A stretch of DNA of 64,000 nt from Solibacillus sp. FSL W7-1436 (GTDB lineage: Bacteria > Bacillota > Bacilli > Bacillales_A > Planococcaceae). Below the pieces are notes generated by a model that was not told where the DNA came from, made no database searches, and saw nothing but the letters and a program-made list of their open reading frames with translations. This document shows positions 10,626 to 19,722 of this stretch, one piece after another; the stretch's first letter is position 1; every line of letters starts with the position of its first letter. Where the stretch lies: contig NZ_JBBOWV010000001.1 of assembly GCF_038007305.1 (NCBI RefSeq), positions 1,602,501 to 1,666,500 on the forward strand. Direction: 5' to 3'. The translations under genes were made by a program, and so were the position numbers.

Positions 10626-12473
10626 ATGCAACTTACATTAACTTTTATTATTTTGGCAGTTACGATTATTTTATTTACGACAAATCGATTGCGGGCAGAT
10701 CTTGTTGCAGTAATGGCCTTATTATCGTTTGTAATATTAAATATTTTAACACCTGCTGAAGCGCTGGCAGGATTTTCGAATTCTGTAGTCATTATGATAG
10801 CAGGGCTTTTTGTAGTAGGGGCAGGAATTTTAAGGACGGGACTTGCCGGTATGGCAGGAAACCTTCTACTGAAATGGTCGGGGGATAGTGAGCTCCGTCT
10901 CTTTGTTTTACTGCTTGTCATTGTCGCGGTTGTAGGGGCTTTTATGAGCAATACAGGTACGGTTGCGTTAATGCTGCCTATTGTCGTCTCGATAGCAATC
11001 AGCATTAAAGTAAGTCCGTCAAAGTTTCTAATGCCGCTTTCGTACATTGCGAGCATGTCAGGGCTGATGACGCTAATTGCATCACCGACAAACTTGATCG
11101 CTTCGCAAACACTTGTTGATCATGGTTTCGAAAAACTTGGATTTTTCACGATAACTCCAATTGGAATTATCGCAACAGTTACCGTTATTATTTATTTGGT
11201 ACTGGTGCGCAATGTGCTGTTGCCGAATGAGGAAAACCGTTCGCAGTCAAGTGCGGGGTATAAGCTTTCTCCGAAGAAAATTGCCAAGGAATATGATTTG
11301 CATGATAAACTGTTCCGCGTTGTCGTTACCGAGCATTCGACAATTTCAGAACAAAAACTTGCTGATTTAAAGCTTCCGGCAACCTATCATATTTATATTA
11401 TGAAGATAAAACATGGTGCTGTTCAGGAAGGGCGTAATTTAAGACCGATGACGTATCAGGAGCTGGCGGGTCCGACAAGTGTAATTCACGTCGGTGATGA
11501 GTTGTATGTTCAAGGTTTGGCCGATGATGTAGCACGTTTTGCCCATGATTTTGCATTGACCGTTCAGCCGTTTGAAAACCATGATAAAGAGCTCGTTACG
11601 AAAAAAATCGGTGTTGCCGAAGTTTTATTAACACCGCAATCACGTCTTATTAAGGAAACGGTCAGTAAAATCGGATTCCGTGAAAAATATAATCTGAACA
11701 TTTTAGGAATCAACCGTAAAGGCGAATACTTATTGAAGAACATGGCCGATCAGAAGCTGCGTTTCGGGGATGCGATTTTAGTACAGGGAACATGGGATGA
11801 AATCGAGCTGTTGTCCCGCGAAACACAAGATGTGGTTGTAGTGGGACAGCCACGCGAGTTGGCAGGGGCAATTGCCGCAAACGGAAAGGCGCCGATTGCC
11901 GGTATTATTATGCTGCTGATGATCGGGCTTATGGTTTTTGAAGTATTTGATGCCGTCATTGCTGTATTGATCGGGGCTGTGCTTATGATTATAACGGGCT
12001 GTCTGCGTAATATGGATGATGCTTACAGTAAAATAAACTTCGAAAGTATTGTCCTCGTAGCGGCGATGCTTCCGATGGCGACAGCGCTTGAGAAAACAGG
12101 GGGAATGACGATTCTCGCAGAAGGCATCATCAATGTTCTCGGTGATTTCGGTCCATACGGTGTATTGATGGGGATTTACTTACTGACAGTTGTTTTCGGG
12201 CAATTTGTTAGTAATACGGCAACAGCGGTCCTGTTTTCGCCGATTGCCATCACTGCAGCACTTGCTATGGATGCAAACCCGTATACATTTATGATAGGGG
12301 TAGCAACTGCTGCGAGTATGGCGTTTGCGACACCGATTGCCTCTCCGACAAATTCTCTTGTATTAACAGCCGGGGGCTATAAATTTATGGATTTCGTTAA
12401 AGTCGGTGTTCCGCTGCAGGTTATTATGTTTATCGTCATGATGATTGCAGTCCCGTTGCTGTTTCCATTTTAA
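10626..12473 (+). CDS. SLC13-type permease with two TrkA-C domains
   Basis: A 615-residue membrane protein. Residues about 1-195 contain hydrophobic segments with the SNTGTVALMLP and SPTNLI motifs typical of the DASS/ArsB ion transporter superfamily. A soluble central part (about 200-400) holds two RCK/TrkA-C-like modules. The second membrane half (about 415-615) repeats the SNTATAVLFSP and SPTNSLVL motifs. This architecture occurs in SLC13-family anion or dicarboxylate permeases. The substrate (dicarboxylate, sulfate or similar) cannot be assigned. ATG 10626 follows GAAGGGA by 8 bases. Monocistronic. Confidence 0.85.
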   Translation: MQLTLTFIILAVTIILFTTNRLRADLVAVMALLSFVILNILTPAEALAGFSNSVVIMIAGLFVVGAGILRTGLAGMAGNLLLKWSGDSELRLFVLLLVIVAVVGAFMSNTGTVALMLPIVVSIAISIKVSPSKFLMPLSYIASMSGLMTLIASPTNLIASQTLVDHGFEKLGFFTITPIGIIATVTVIIYLVLVRNVLLPNEENRSQSSAGYKLSPKKIAKEYDLHDKLFRVVVTEHSTISEQKLADLKLPATYHIYIMKIKHGAVQEGRNLRPMTYQELAGPTSVIHVGDELYVQGLADDVARFAHDFALTVQPFENHDKELVTKKIGVAEVLLTPQSRLIKETVSKIGFREKYNLNILGINRKGEYLLKNMADQKLRFGDAILVQGTWDEIELLSRETQDVVVVGQPRELAGAIAANGKAPIAGIIMLLMIGLMVFEVFDAVIAVLIGAVLMIITGCLRNMDDAYSKINFESIVLVAAMLPMATALEKTGGMTILAEGIINVLGDFGPYGVLMGIYLLTVVFGQFVSNTATAVLFSPIAITAALAMDANPYTFMIGVATAASMAFATPIASPTNSLVLTAGGYKFMDFVKVGVPLQVIMFIVMMIAVPLLFPF

Positions 12474-12489
12474 CTGTTACAGAAACCTA

Positions 12490-12530
12490 GGGGTATTTGA
12501 ATGAAAAAGTCATTCAAATACCTCTTTATT
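12490..12530. terminator. Terminator between convergent genes
   Basis: GGTATTTGAATGA pairs with TCATTCAAATACC around AAAAAG, followed by TCTTTATTTT on the plus strand. It lies between the permease stop and the FAH-family stop and may serve both. Confidence 0.8.
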
Positions 12531-13488
12531 TTACGGCGACTGACTGTACAATTTTATTTTCCTGTACACCTAAATCAATGACACCATCTTCACTCTTAAT
12601 TTCCAGGCGCATGACATCACCCGGCTGCAAATAGCCGTTCTCTTTTTGGGAATTGTAGAAAGCCTCTACTTTTTCCTCATATGAGATGGAATTATCATAA
12701 ATAATGCCTAAAATTTCAGCGTTCAGACGTAGACCCACACCAGCAGGAGTCCCTGTTAAAATAAGGTCACCGGTTTTTAAATCAAAAATACTCGACATTT
12801 CTGTTAAAGTTTCGGTCGGTTTAAACAATAGCTGATCTGTTTTCACTCGCTGACGTGTCTCGCTATTTACGGATAAATGGAGCTCCAACTGTTCCAAATA
12901 ATCAATTTCGCCGTCTTCCAACAAGTAAATATACGGTCCAGTAGGGCAGAAGCCGCGATAGCTTTTACCTTTAAACCATTGCTGTTCAACGATTTGTACA
13001 TCCCGTGCCGAAACGTCATTCGTAATGACCAACCCTGCTATATAATCTTTTAAATTATGCTCCGTCACTTCAACCGCTTCCGTTACATCCTGCTTCATAA
13101 TAATGCCTAATTCAATTTCATAGTCGAGTAATCGAACATGTGCAGGGCATACGATATTTGCTGTTGCGGAAGTTAACGTGCTTGGTGCCTTGGTAAATAG
13201 CAGGTTATAGGGCGGCTTTTGCTGTGAAAAACCGGCTTCAACACGGTGTGCACCGTAGTTAGTACCTTGGCAGTAAATATTTGCATCATCTGTAACAGGC
13301 GAAAGAATGGTAATGTCGGATTGATTAACAATCTGACCAGTTTTTTTTGCAGTAATAACATCCCCCATACCCGTTGTTAAAATATCCCGTAATGTTCGGT
13401 AAGAACCGTTGATAATGTATAGTTCATCCTCTAATACACCCCATTGAACCAATTCACCTTGCTGAAAACGTACTAATTTAATTCCCAT
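12526..13488 (-). CDS. Fumarylacetoacetate hydrolase family protein
   Basis: A 320-residue FAH-superfamily enzyme. Members hydrolyse, decarboxylate or isomerise beta-diketo or oxo-dienoate products of aromatic ring cleavage. Metal-binding acidic residues are visible as D122, E124 and E126 (DYEIELG) and D158 (NDVSARD). They are followed by KGKSYRGFCPTGPY and the C-terminal GTPAGVG signature. About 70 N-terminal residues form the usual beta-rich lead domain. ATG 13488 follows AGGAGGGG. It lies next to an aromatic catabolic locus, which suggests a role in processing ring-cleavage products, but it is separately transcribed and its substrate is unknown. Confidence 0.85.
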   Translation of the reverse strand: MGIKLVRFQQGELVQWGVLEDELYIINGSYRTLRDILTTGMGDVITAKKTGQIVNQSDITILSPVTDDANIYCQGTNYGAHRVEAGFSQQKPPYNLLFTKAPSTLTSATANIVCPAHVRLLDYEIELGIIMKQDVTEAVEVTEHNLKDYIAGLVITNDVSARDVQIVEQQWFKGKSYRGFCPTGPYIYLLEDGEIDYLEQLELHLSVNSETRQRVKTDQLLFKPTETLTEMSSIFDLKTGDLILTGTPAGVGLRLNAEILGIIYDNSISYEEKVEAFYNSQKENGYLQPGDVMRLEIKSEDGVIDLGVQENKIVQSVAVK

Positions 13489-13601
13489 TACACCCCTCCT
13501 AAAATAGTAAAACTAATATAATTTTAATTGAACAAGTAAGAAATAGTTAGTTGTTAATTAATGGATTTCCAAAAAGAAAACAATAAAAATTAATGAAATA
13601 A

Positions 13602-13650
13602 TAAAAAAAGAGGCTGTTCAACTATGGGGAAATCCATAGCGAACAGCCTT
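13602..13650 (-). terminator. Terminator of MFS gene (minus strand)
   Basis: AGGCTGTTC pairs with GAACAGCCT, with an inner CTATGG/CCATAG stem. On the minus strand it ends in TCTTTTTTTATT. It separates the MFS gene from the downstream FAH gene. Confidence 0.88.
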
Positions 13651-13656
13651 TTCATG

Positions 13657-14865
13657 TTAAGCAACTTCTGTCTGACCTTCACTATCATTAATGGATAGCG
13701 GCGATTTTCTTGTTATAATAATTCCCCAGACAATTGCTAAAACAAATAAACCAATTGAAGAGATTAGTAGAGTAGAGCGTCCCCCGTCCAAGCCAAAAAC
13801 ACCAAGAAGAGTGGCAAACATATAAGGGCTTACAATACCGCCTAAACCTTGACCGGCAGCAGCGATTCCAACATAGGAAATTCCTTTTGCCAAGTTTGAT
13901 AGCTCAGAAACCCGTGCTAATACGCCAGGAAGTACGATGCCTAAACCCATGCCGCCGAGTACACTCGCTACAAAGATCATCGTTAAGCTGCCTACTGCAG
14001 AACACCATAAAATCCCGGTAGCTGTTAACAGTACACCAAATGGTACGATCAGGTTTGGTATCATCGAACGCAATTTACCGAAGATGAAGCCCGTTATTAA
14101 CGTACCTGTTGTAAAGAGGGAAATCGCCAGACCGGCTTCCGTCGCATTTCCTAAACCTTCCGTCTGAATAATGATTGAGATATTTGTTACATAGCCATAA
14201 ATGAAGGCAGAGAAAATAATTTGCCCGAATGTGAAGCCATAAACTGTTTTTGGTGCTTTAAAAAGTACATCTTTAATGGAAGCATTGGGCACTTCTTGTT
14301 TTTCCGGTTCCGGTAAGAACAGGAATGTAATGGCTAAAATCCAAATAGGGAATAAGTACACTAGGAATCCATAGTTCCAACCGTAAGCGTCTGCCAGCAT
14401 ACCGCCGACTACTTGGAAGAAGATTGCCCCAACACATGCGATTGTCGATGTACCGAACCCAATCAGGAAATCACGTTCACGGCCATCAAAGAAACCAGTA
14501 ATAATATCAATGGATAAAGGTAATGTAATACCAACACCAAGGCCTAAAATACCGCGGAAAACAATAATTGCGAATAGATTGCTTAAGAAGAATGGCATAA
14601 TACCACCGATTAAGAATAAAATTAAACCGGTCATTAATAATGCGCGTTTTGAAAATTTATTAGCTAGCTTACCATAGAAAAGGGAAGGGAAAATTTGAAG
14701 CAAACCTGGCATTGTCGCGATTAACATAACAGTAGTAGGGCTAAATTCCGGGAAGGCTACAATAAGGTCTGCCATAATCGACCCGGCTACACCAGCAGCT
14801 ACGTCCTGGAAGGCAATCAGGACAATTAGAAATTTCAGAAAACCTCTTTTGGATGTTGGAAACAT
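13657..14865 (-). CDS. MFS transporter
   Basis: A 402-residue major facilitator with 12 hydrophobic segments. The loop between segments 2 and 3 reads YGKLANKFSKRALL, a form of the MFS motif A (GxLxDrxGrR). The position between an aromatic-sensing regulator and an FAH enzyme, and opposite a phenolic catabolic cluster, makes uptake of the aromatic substrate or a metabolite plausible. This is inference. ATG 14865 follows TAGGGGGT. A motif shared with the regulator and monooxygenase promoters (14944-14959) lies 80-95 bp upstream. Confidence 0.85.
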   Translation of the reverse strand: MFPTSKRGFLKFLIVLIAFQDVAAGVAGSIMADLIVAFPEFSPTTVMLIATMPGLLQIFPSLFYGKLANKFSKRALLMTGLILFLIGGIMPFFLSNLFAIIVFRGILGLGVGITLPLSIDIITGFFDGRERDFLIGFGTSTIACVGAIFFQVVGGMLADAYGWNYGFLVYLFPIWILAITFLFLPEPEKQEVPNASIKDVLFKAPKTVYGFTFGQIIFSAFIYGYVTNISIIIQTEGLGNATEAGLAISLFTTGTLITGFIFGKLRSMIPNLIVPFGVLLTATGILWCSAVGSLTMIFVASVLGGMGLGIVLPGVLARVSELSNLAKGISYVGIAAAGQGLGGIVSPYMFATLLGVFGLDGGRSTLLISSIGLFVLAIVWGIIITRKSPLSINDSEGQTEVA

Positions 14866-14943
14866 TAAATACCCCCTAATTTTTATTTTGTATGAAACTT
14901 AAAGACCTGGCATGTTGTGCAAAATACCCCCCTCAATCGATTG

Positions 14944-14959
14944 AATATTCAGATATTAT
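14944..14959 (-). promoter_or_regulatory. Candidate operator, site 1 (MFS promoter)
   Basis: AATATTCAGATATTAT closely resembles sequences in front of the regulator gene (16981-16997) and the first monooxygenase gene (17350-17365). It could be a binding site for the XylR_N/PucR-type regulator. Supported only by resemblance among three AT-rich sites. Confidence 0.35.
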
Positions 14960-15089
14960 CATGTAAGCCCTTTCATAGTAACGATAATAATTTACGGAAA
15001 AGTTATTTTTAATTAAACAAAAATTGTTAAATACCGTCCTGAAATTCTTTGTCACAGTGCATTTTTTATAATCAAAAGTAACCACAAAT

Positions 15090-15133
15090 AAAAAAAGTAC
15101 AAAACTACGGAAATTCCGTTGTTCTGTACTTGA
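15090..15133 (-). terminator. Terminator of the regulator gene (minus strand)
   Basis: AAGTACA(A)AACTACGGAA pairs imperfectly with TTCCGTTGTTCTGTACTT. On the minus strand a run of T follows. It starts 8 bp after the stop codon. Confidence 0.82.
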
Positions 15134-15140
15134 AATTCGG

Positions 15141-16967
15141 TTATTCTATTTCAATTTCACCTAAAACTATCAATGATTCGATTAAAAGGATTAATTCAAA
15201 CAGGTTTTTAGAACTGCGCAGGTTCCGATTAAGCAGTTCTTCGATTTTCTGAATCCGGTAAACAAGCCCGCTCATCGACAAATTCAAGTCAACCATTGTC
15301 AGATTAAGGTTTCCGTTATGATTTAAAAATGTGTATAAAGTCTTCAGAAATTCATCTCTTTTATTTGGTTTTAACGACAAAATAGGTTCCAGCTCACGTT
15401 GGGCCAATTTCACAATTATTTCGCTGTTTTGGTGATTAATTAACGAACCAAGTATATTCGTATTCTCAAAATATACGATCGTGTCACGCTTATTGATATT
15501 CAAAGAAGAAATCGCCTGCCGGTGCGCTTCCACAATGTCATCAATATCGTTAATGACGCGGCTTAGTCCGATACGGAAATCATAATTTCTGAATTTGCGC
15601 TGCAAATGCTTCAATATATTTTGGAAAATATCATCGTTATCATCCTTTTTAGGAAACAAAAATACAATTTCATCCTGGAATTCTGTAATGAAAATCGATG
15701 TTTGATGCATTTCCAAATAGACGATGACGGACTGAACAATTTTTGAAATAGTGGAAGCTTCATGAACGGGTATTCCTTTTTTAGTGACACCAAGACTGCC
15801 GATATAAAAATCTTCATTTAAATCAATTTGTAGGAGGTAGCTGCGGCTGATCATACTTTTCTTTGAAGTGTACTGCTGCTGCAGTAACTGTTCAAAAAAG
15901 TAAGCTTTAATATTTTCGGTCGCTTCCAGACTCGATTTTTCATTTAAATAACAAAGGGAGATGGATACGGCCGAGCGTTGTAAATAATGCATTTCTTCTT
16001 TAAAATTCGTATTCTTCGAAAAATATATGAAGGATATATAACCGATAATTTGCTTCTGTACAATAATCGGGCTAATTAACCGGGTATGGTTCGGGCAATC
16101 TACCTGACTTGGCTGCATAGGGTCGATTGGCTGAATTAAAATTTTTCCGGATTTTGTCTGGGGCATTTGCTGAATAAAGTCGTCTTTAATAAAATCCAGC
16201 TGCTCCTGTGTCATCCCGATCGAGTGGTGTGTATTGAAGCTTAAATCCTGTACGATGGCAGGTATATTCAGCGTATTGTAAATCGTCTCCAAAATCTGGT
16301 CGATATGCATACCTTGTGAAATACCCAATGTTAAGTTGTTATGGAAAGTCGATACTTTTTCTGTATGTTTCTTCTCCTCGAAAAGCTCCATATATGTTTT
16401 ATTCAAGTCATCAATCATACGCGTCTGACTAATTTTTTTTAAGTCGGATTGAGTTTCCGAATCCCATTGCTCCAGCATGCGCATTTCAAATGCACAGTGC
16501 TCGTCTCCTTTGGCGCGGCAAGTCATTTCCACAATATATACTTCCTTTTTCGTCAAATAAGAGGTAAAGCCGCTTGAATAACCGGCCAATGTATGACAAA
16601 TGCAGGAATCGCTTTGCCCGAAATGTTTCAAATGTTCCTCAACTTCATATGAATTAACCCAAATTCCTTTAGCGTACATATATTTTACCGTATCATCCGG
16701 GTTTAACTGTAAAACTCTTTCTGAAAGGAGATCCGTAATTTGTCCGGAAGAAAGATGATACCCAACAGCACTGTTTAGTTTTTCGGTTAATGTAAGTGGT
16801 AAATAATCGACTTCTTTAGCGTGAGTAATACCGATATTCCAACCGTAACGCTGCAAGAAAAATTTTGCGTATTCAAGGCCTAAGCTCTCGATTAACTCTT
16901 TCCTTAAAATTCCAAATGTATTAGTAGTAGTGTACAACGCTTTATCTACATAAGATGAGCCAGTCAT
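15141..16967 (-). CDS. PucR-type activator with XylR_N and V4R sensor domains
   Basis: A 608-residue cytoplasmic regulator. Residues about 10-75 match the XylR_N activator domain (FGILRKELIESLG...RYGWNIG). Residues about 95-165 match V4R (GIWVNSYEVEEHL...CICHTLAGYSSG...EMTCRAKGDEHC). These domains bind aromatic effectors in XylR/DmpR. A GAF-like middle (about 215-350) and a diguanylate-cyclase-like/CdaR region follow. The C-terminal helix-turn-helix is of PucR type (about 540-600). There is no AAA+ sigma-54 domain. I chose ATG 16967 because of the AGGAGG before it; an upstream in-frame ATG lacks one. It is divergent from the catabolic cluster and is probably its activator. Confidence 0.88.
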   Translation of the reverse strand: MTGSSYVDKALYTTTNTFGILRKELIESLGLEYAKFFLQRYGWNIGITHAKEVDYLPLTLTEKLNSAVGYHLSSGQITDLLSERVLQLNPDDTVKYMYAKGIWVNSYEVEEHLKHFGQSDSCICHTLAGYSSGFTSYLTKKEVYIVEMTCRAKGDEHCAFEMRMLEQWDSETQSDLKKISQTRMIDDLNKTYMELFEEKKHTEKVSTFHNNLTLGISQGMHIDQILETIYNTLNIPAIVQDLSFNTHHSIGMTQEQLDFIKDDFIQQMPQTKSGKILIQPIDPMQPSQVDCPNHTRLISPIIVQKQIIGYISFIYFSKNTNFKEEMHYLQRSAVSISLCYLNEKSSLEATENIKAYFFEQLLQQQYTSKKSMISRSYLLQIDLNEDFYIGSLGVTKKGIPVHEASTISKIVQSVIVYLEMHQTSIFITEFQDEIVFLFPKKDDNDDIFQNILKHLQRKFRNYDFRIGLSRVINDIDDIVEAHRQAISSLNINKRDTIVYFENTNILGSLINHQNSEIIVKLAQRELEPILSLKPNKRDEFLKTLYTFLNHNGNLNLTMVDLNLSMSGLVYRIQKIEELLNRNLRSSKNLFELILLIESLIVLGEIEIE

Positions 16968-16980
16968 TTTCAACCTCCTG

Positions 16981-16997
16981 AATATTCGGAATATTAT
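16981..16997 (-). promoter_or_regulatory. Candidate operator, site 2 (regulator leader)
   Basis: AATATTC-G-GAATATT is a perfect 7-1-7 inverted repeat (16981-16995), placed directly upstream of the regulator's AGGAGG. With the following AT it also matches the sites at 14944 and 17350. It could mediate autoregulation. Confidence 0.4.
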
Positions 16998-17349
16998 CTG
17001 TTTTAAAAGGAAACATACCATACTTTACATAGAAATGAGAAGATACTTTTCAATATTTGTTAAATATTAGTAATAAAATTACTATTTTCGACTCGTCAAT
17101 ACTATTTGAAAAGTGCTTGAATTTTGTCTGTAATTCCTGGATTTTATAATAGACCCTGTGGCAATTATTATTAGAAAAGCAGCTATCCATAGAAAAAGCA
17201 TTGGTTTGTTATCCGAATAAATGCTGCCGTGGAGATGAGACAAAAAGGTCAAAAAAATCTTTGGAAATAGGAATTTTTATATGATTTGACGTTTGCTGTT
17301 CAGTCAAGATTCGTTAATTTTTACTTATATTTGATTGTAAATTCCATAG

Positions 17350-17365
17350 ATATTCACCATATTAT
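17350..17365 (+). promoter_or_regulatory. Candidate operator, site 3 (monooxygenase promoter)
   Basis: ATATTCACCATATTAT lies 50-65 bp before the first catabolic gene. It shares the ATATTC...ATATTAT core with sites 1 and 2. Weak on its own. Confidence 0.35.
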
Positions 17366-17414
17366 TCGAAAATTAAAACCGTAATATTGGATTTAACAAA
17401 TAAAAGGAGTTGAA

Positions 17415-18617
17415 ATGATGACGACAGCGCTTACAGAAAGACAAATTGAAGTTATGAATAAAATGCAGGAGATTGCAGCGAATGTTCGTAAACGTGTAAA
17501 GGAAACAGAGGAGATTAGAAGAATACCAGAAGCGACGATGCAGGAATTGAAAGATTCTGGCTTAATGTATATTTTACGTCCCGAACGATACGGTGGTTTA
17601 CAGACAAATGTCGAAACTTACAGCCAGGTCATTATTGAACTATCGAAAGCATGTGCTTCAACTGGATGGATTGCCTCTCTTTGTGCGATTCGCGACATTA
17701 TGGTGGCGGAATCATTCAGTGAAAAAGCCCATCTGGAAATTTTCTCTGACAACCCGGAGGATGTATTATTTGCGGGTGTATATGAACCAAGATCCTGTAC
17801 TGTACGGAAGGTGGAAGGCGGTTACCTTGTTGAGGAAGGTCACTGGATGTTCTGCTCCGGTTCACTGCATGCGACATGGGGTTACTTCGGTATGTATACA
17901 AAAGATGAGAACGATAACATTTTAGAGCAGCTGTTAATGACAGTACCGTTTGATGTGCTGGAAATTGAAGATGACTGGCATACGTTAGGCCTTCGAGGAA
18001 CGGGCAGTAACGCTGTTAGAATGAAAAATGTTTTCGTACCGGAACACCGGGTTACTTCATTTGTGAAAATTCTGGACGGAGATTTCCAGTCACCGCATTT
18101 ACGCGATATTCCGTTATATAACTCTGCACTGTTCCCGTGTTTAATTTTATCATTGGGCTTACCTGGTCTAGGTGTTGTGAAAGAGATGCTCGATAATTTC
18201 AAACAATCATTGCCGTACCGTACTGCCCAGCATATGGGTGTAAAAATGATCAAAGATGCAGCGAGTACACATCAGTTATTGGCAACAGCCGAACTAAAAG
18301 TAGAAACAGCTGAACTTTACTTTATGAATTTAGCAAAATCGATTGATGAGTGGGCAGCAAAAGGTGAGATTATGCCAAAAGATTTACGCCTGAAAGCTTT
18401 GGCGGATATTGGCTACGCAAATGAAATGCTGAACGATGCAGTTCAGGCAATTTTAAGAGCAAGTGGTTCCGGATTTGTGTATGATGCGAGTCCGATGCAG
18501 CGTCTCCTTCGTGATTTCTTGACATTAAACTCCCACCGCTCTTTGTCTCCGGTTATTACGAGAGAAAACTATGGCAGACAATTAGCAGGTTTACAGCCAA
18601 ATCAAATTCGATATTAA
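17415..18617 (+). CDS. Flavin-dependent phenol monooxygenase (HsaA/HpaH-like), copy 1
   Basis: A 400-residue acyl-CoA-dehydrogenase-fold oxygenase of the two-component type. Such enzymes use reduced flavin from a partner reductase to ortho-hydroxylate a phenol into a catechol. Family features: the N-terminal helical domain with ERYGG, the ACASTGW segment near 80, the central beta domain with GHWMFCSG and LRGTGSNAV, and a C-terminal helical bundle ending FLTLNSHRS. The length equals known members (about 390-400). ATG 17415 follows AAAAGGAG; ATG 17418 is equally possible. It is the first gene of the catabolic locus. The likely partner reductase is at 25283. Confidence 0.85.
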   Translation: MMTTALTERQIEVMNKMQEIAANVRKRVKETEEIRRIPEATMQELKDSGLMYILRPERYGGLQTNVETYSQVIIELSKACASTGWIASLCAIRDIMVAESFSEKAHLEIFSDNPEDVLFAGVYEPRSCTVRKVEGGYLVEEGHWMFCSGSLHATWGYFGMYTKDENDNILEQLLMTVPFDVLEIEDDWHTLGLRGTGSNAVRMKNVFVPEHRVTSFVKILDGDFQSPHLRDIPLYNSALFPCLILSLGLPGLGVVKEMLDNFKQSLPYRTAQHMGVKMIKDAASTHQLLATAELKVETAELYFMNLAKSIDEWAAKGEIMPKDLRLKALADIGYANEMLNDAVQAILRASGSGFVYDASPMQRLLRDFLTLNSHRSLSPVITRENYGRQLAGLQPNQIRY

Positions 18618-18718
18618 GTAAAAATTTACGGAATTTTCAATAAAAACTAAAAAAATTTCTCGTAGTTTGATAGTTGTGATTTAAAGTACAGTTACTTTTA
18701 AGTAAGGGGGCTAAATGA

Positions 18719-19711
18719 ATGAAACAAGCAATAGCAAAATTAGGGTATGTTGCGTTACAGTCTTCGAATGTGGAAGCATCATTGCATTTTTTCCAGGATG
18801 TTATCGGCCTTGAGCTAACAGAACGGATTGGAGATACGTATTATTTACGGGCGTGGGGAGACTTCCAACACCATACACTGTCCATTTCGCCAGGTGAAAC
18901 AGGTCGGGTAACGCACATCGGTTTCCGTACAAAGCGCAAAGAGGATGTGGCTTTATTTGCGGATCAATTAGGCGGCAAAGGATATGAAATCGAGCATATC
19001 ACTGCTTGGACTACACCGGGTATCGGTGAAGCAATCCGTTTTACAGCACCATCGGGACATCGGCTGGAGCTTTACTATGATATTGAAAAACCGGTTGTGG
19101 AAGAAAGCCGCCTCTCTGTCCTGAAAAATCAAACGTATAAATCATACAACAAAGGTGCTTCTCCTCGACGTCTTGATCATGTCAATCTTCATACGGATGC
19201 GGACTCTAGTGTCACTTATAAATTCTTCACGGAAGAACTTGGTTTCCGGATCAATGAGTGCATTGAAACAGAAGAAGGGGATATTTTAGCAGGGTGGATG
19301 AGTGTCACTCCATTAGTACATGATGTGGCATTGGTATCGCATGAAAATCTTGAAACAACAGCGCGATTCCACCACATTTCTTACTGGCAGGACAACTCGG
19401 GTGATCTACTGCGTGCTGCGGATATTTGCAAGGAGCAAGGGCTGCAAATTATTGGACCTGGGAAACATAGCATTTCACAGGCAATTTACTTATATGTGAT
19501 CGATCCTGGAAGCGGTTGCAGAGTGGAGCTGTTTACAGGCGGTTATTTAATTTTCGAGCCGGACTGGGAAACAGTTGTATGGCGTCCCGAAGAACGTACA
19601 TTTGGAAACACGTACTGGGGGGACAGCATTACAGGCAATCCGCTTATCGTCCCGACAATTGATGCAACAGGTATTAAAGAAACGAAGGCAGTACCAGCAT
19701 TGGAAGTATAG
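18719..19711 (+). CDS. Type I extradiol ring-cleavage dioxygenase, copy 1
   Basis: A 330-residue vicinal-oxygen-chelate dioxygenase that would open a catechol ring next to the hydroxyls using Fe(II) and O2. There are two VOC domains, an N-terminal non-catalytic one (about 5-120) and a C-terminal catalytic one (about 145-300). The 2-His-1-carboxylate ligands are visible in RLDHVN, FHHISYW and CRVELF. ATG 18719 follows AAGGGGG by 8 bases; an overlapping out-of-frame ATG lies at 18715. It is 101 bp downstream of the monooxygenase that would produce its substrate. Paralogues lie at 24263 and 29672. Confidence 0.9.
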   Translation: MKQAIAKLGYVALQSSNVEASLHFFQDVIGLELTERIGDTYYLRAWGDFQHHTLSISPGETGRVTHIGFRTKRKEDVALFADQLGGKGYEIEHITAWTTPGIGEAIRFTAPSGHRLELYYDIEKPVVEESRLSVLKNQTYKSYNKGASPRRLDHVNLHTDADSSVTYKFFTEELGFRINECIETEEGDILAGWMSVTPLVHDVALVSHENLETTARFHHISYWQDNSGDLLRAADICKEQGLQIIGPGKHSISQAIYLYVIDPGSGCRVELFTGGYLIFEPDWETVVWRPEERTFGNTYWGDSITGNPLIVPTIDATGIKETKAVPALEV

Positions 19712-19722
19712 GAGGATGGAAA

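Larger units (their letters stand above)
16968..17414. other. Divergent regulatory region, regulator/catabolic operon
   Basis: 447 bp with no gene. It contains the inverted repeat at 16981-16995 and two abutting 7-3-7 inverted repeats (AATATTT/AAATATT at 17052-17068 and TAGTAAT/ATTACTA at 17068-17084). A TATAAT lies at 17145-17150 with a TTGTCT 15 bp upstream as a weak promoter candidate. A possible operator lies at 17350-17365. Promoters for both divergent transcripts must be here. Confidence 0.5.
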
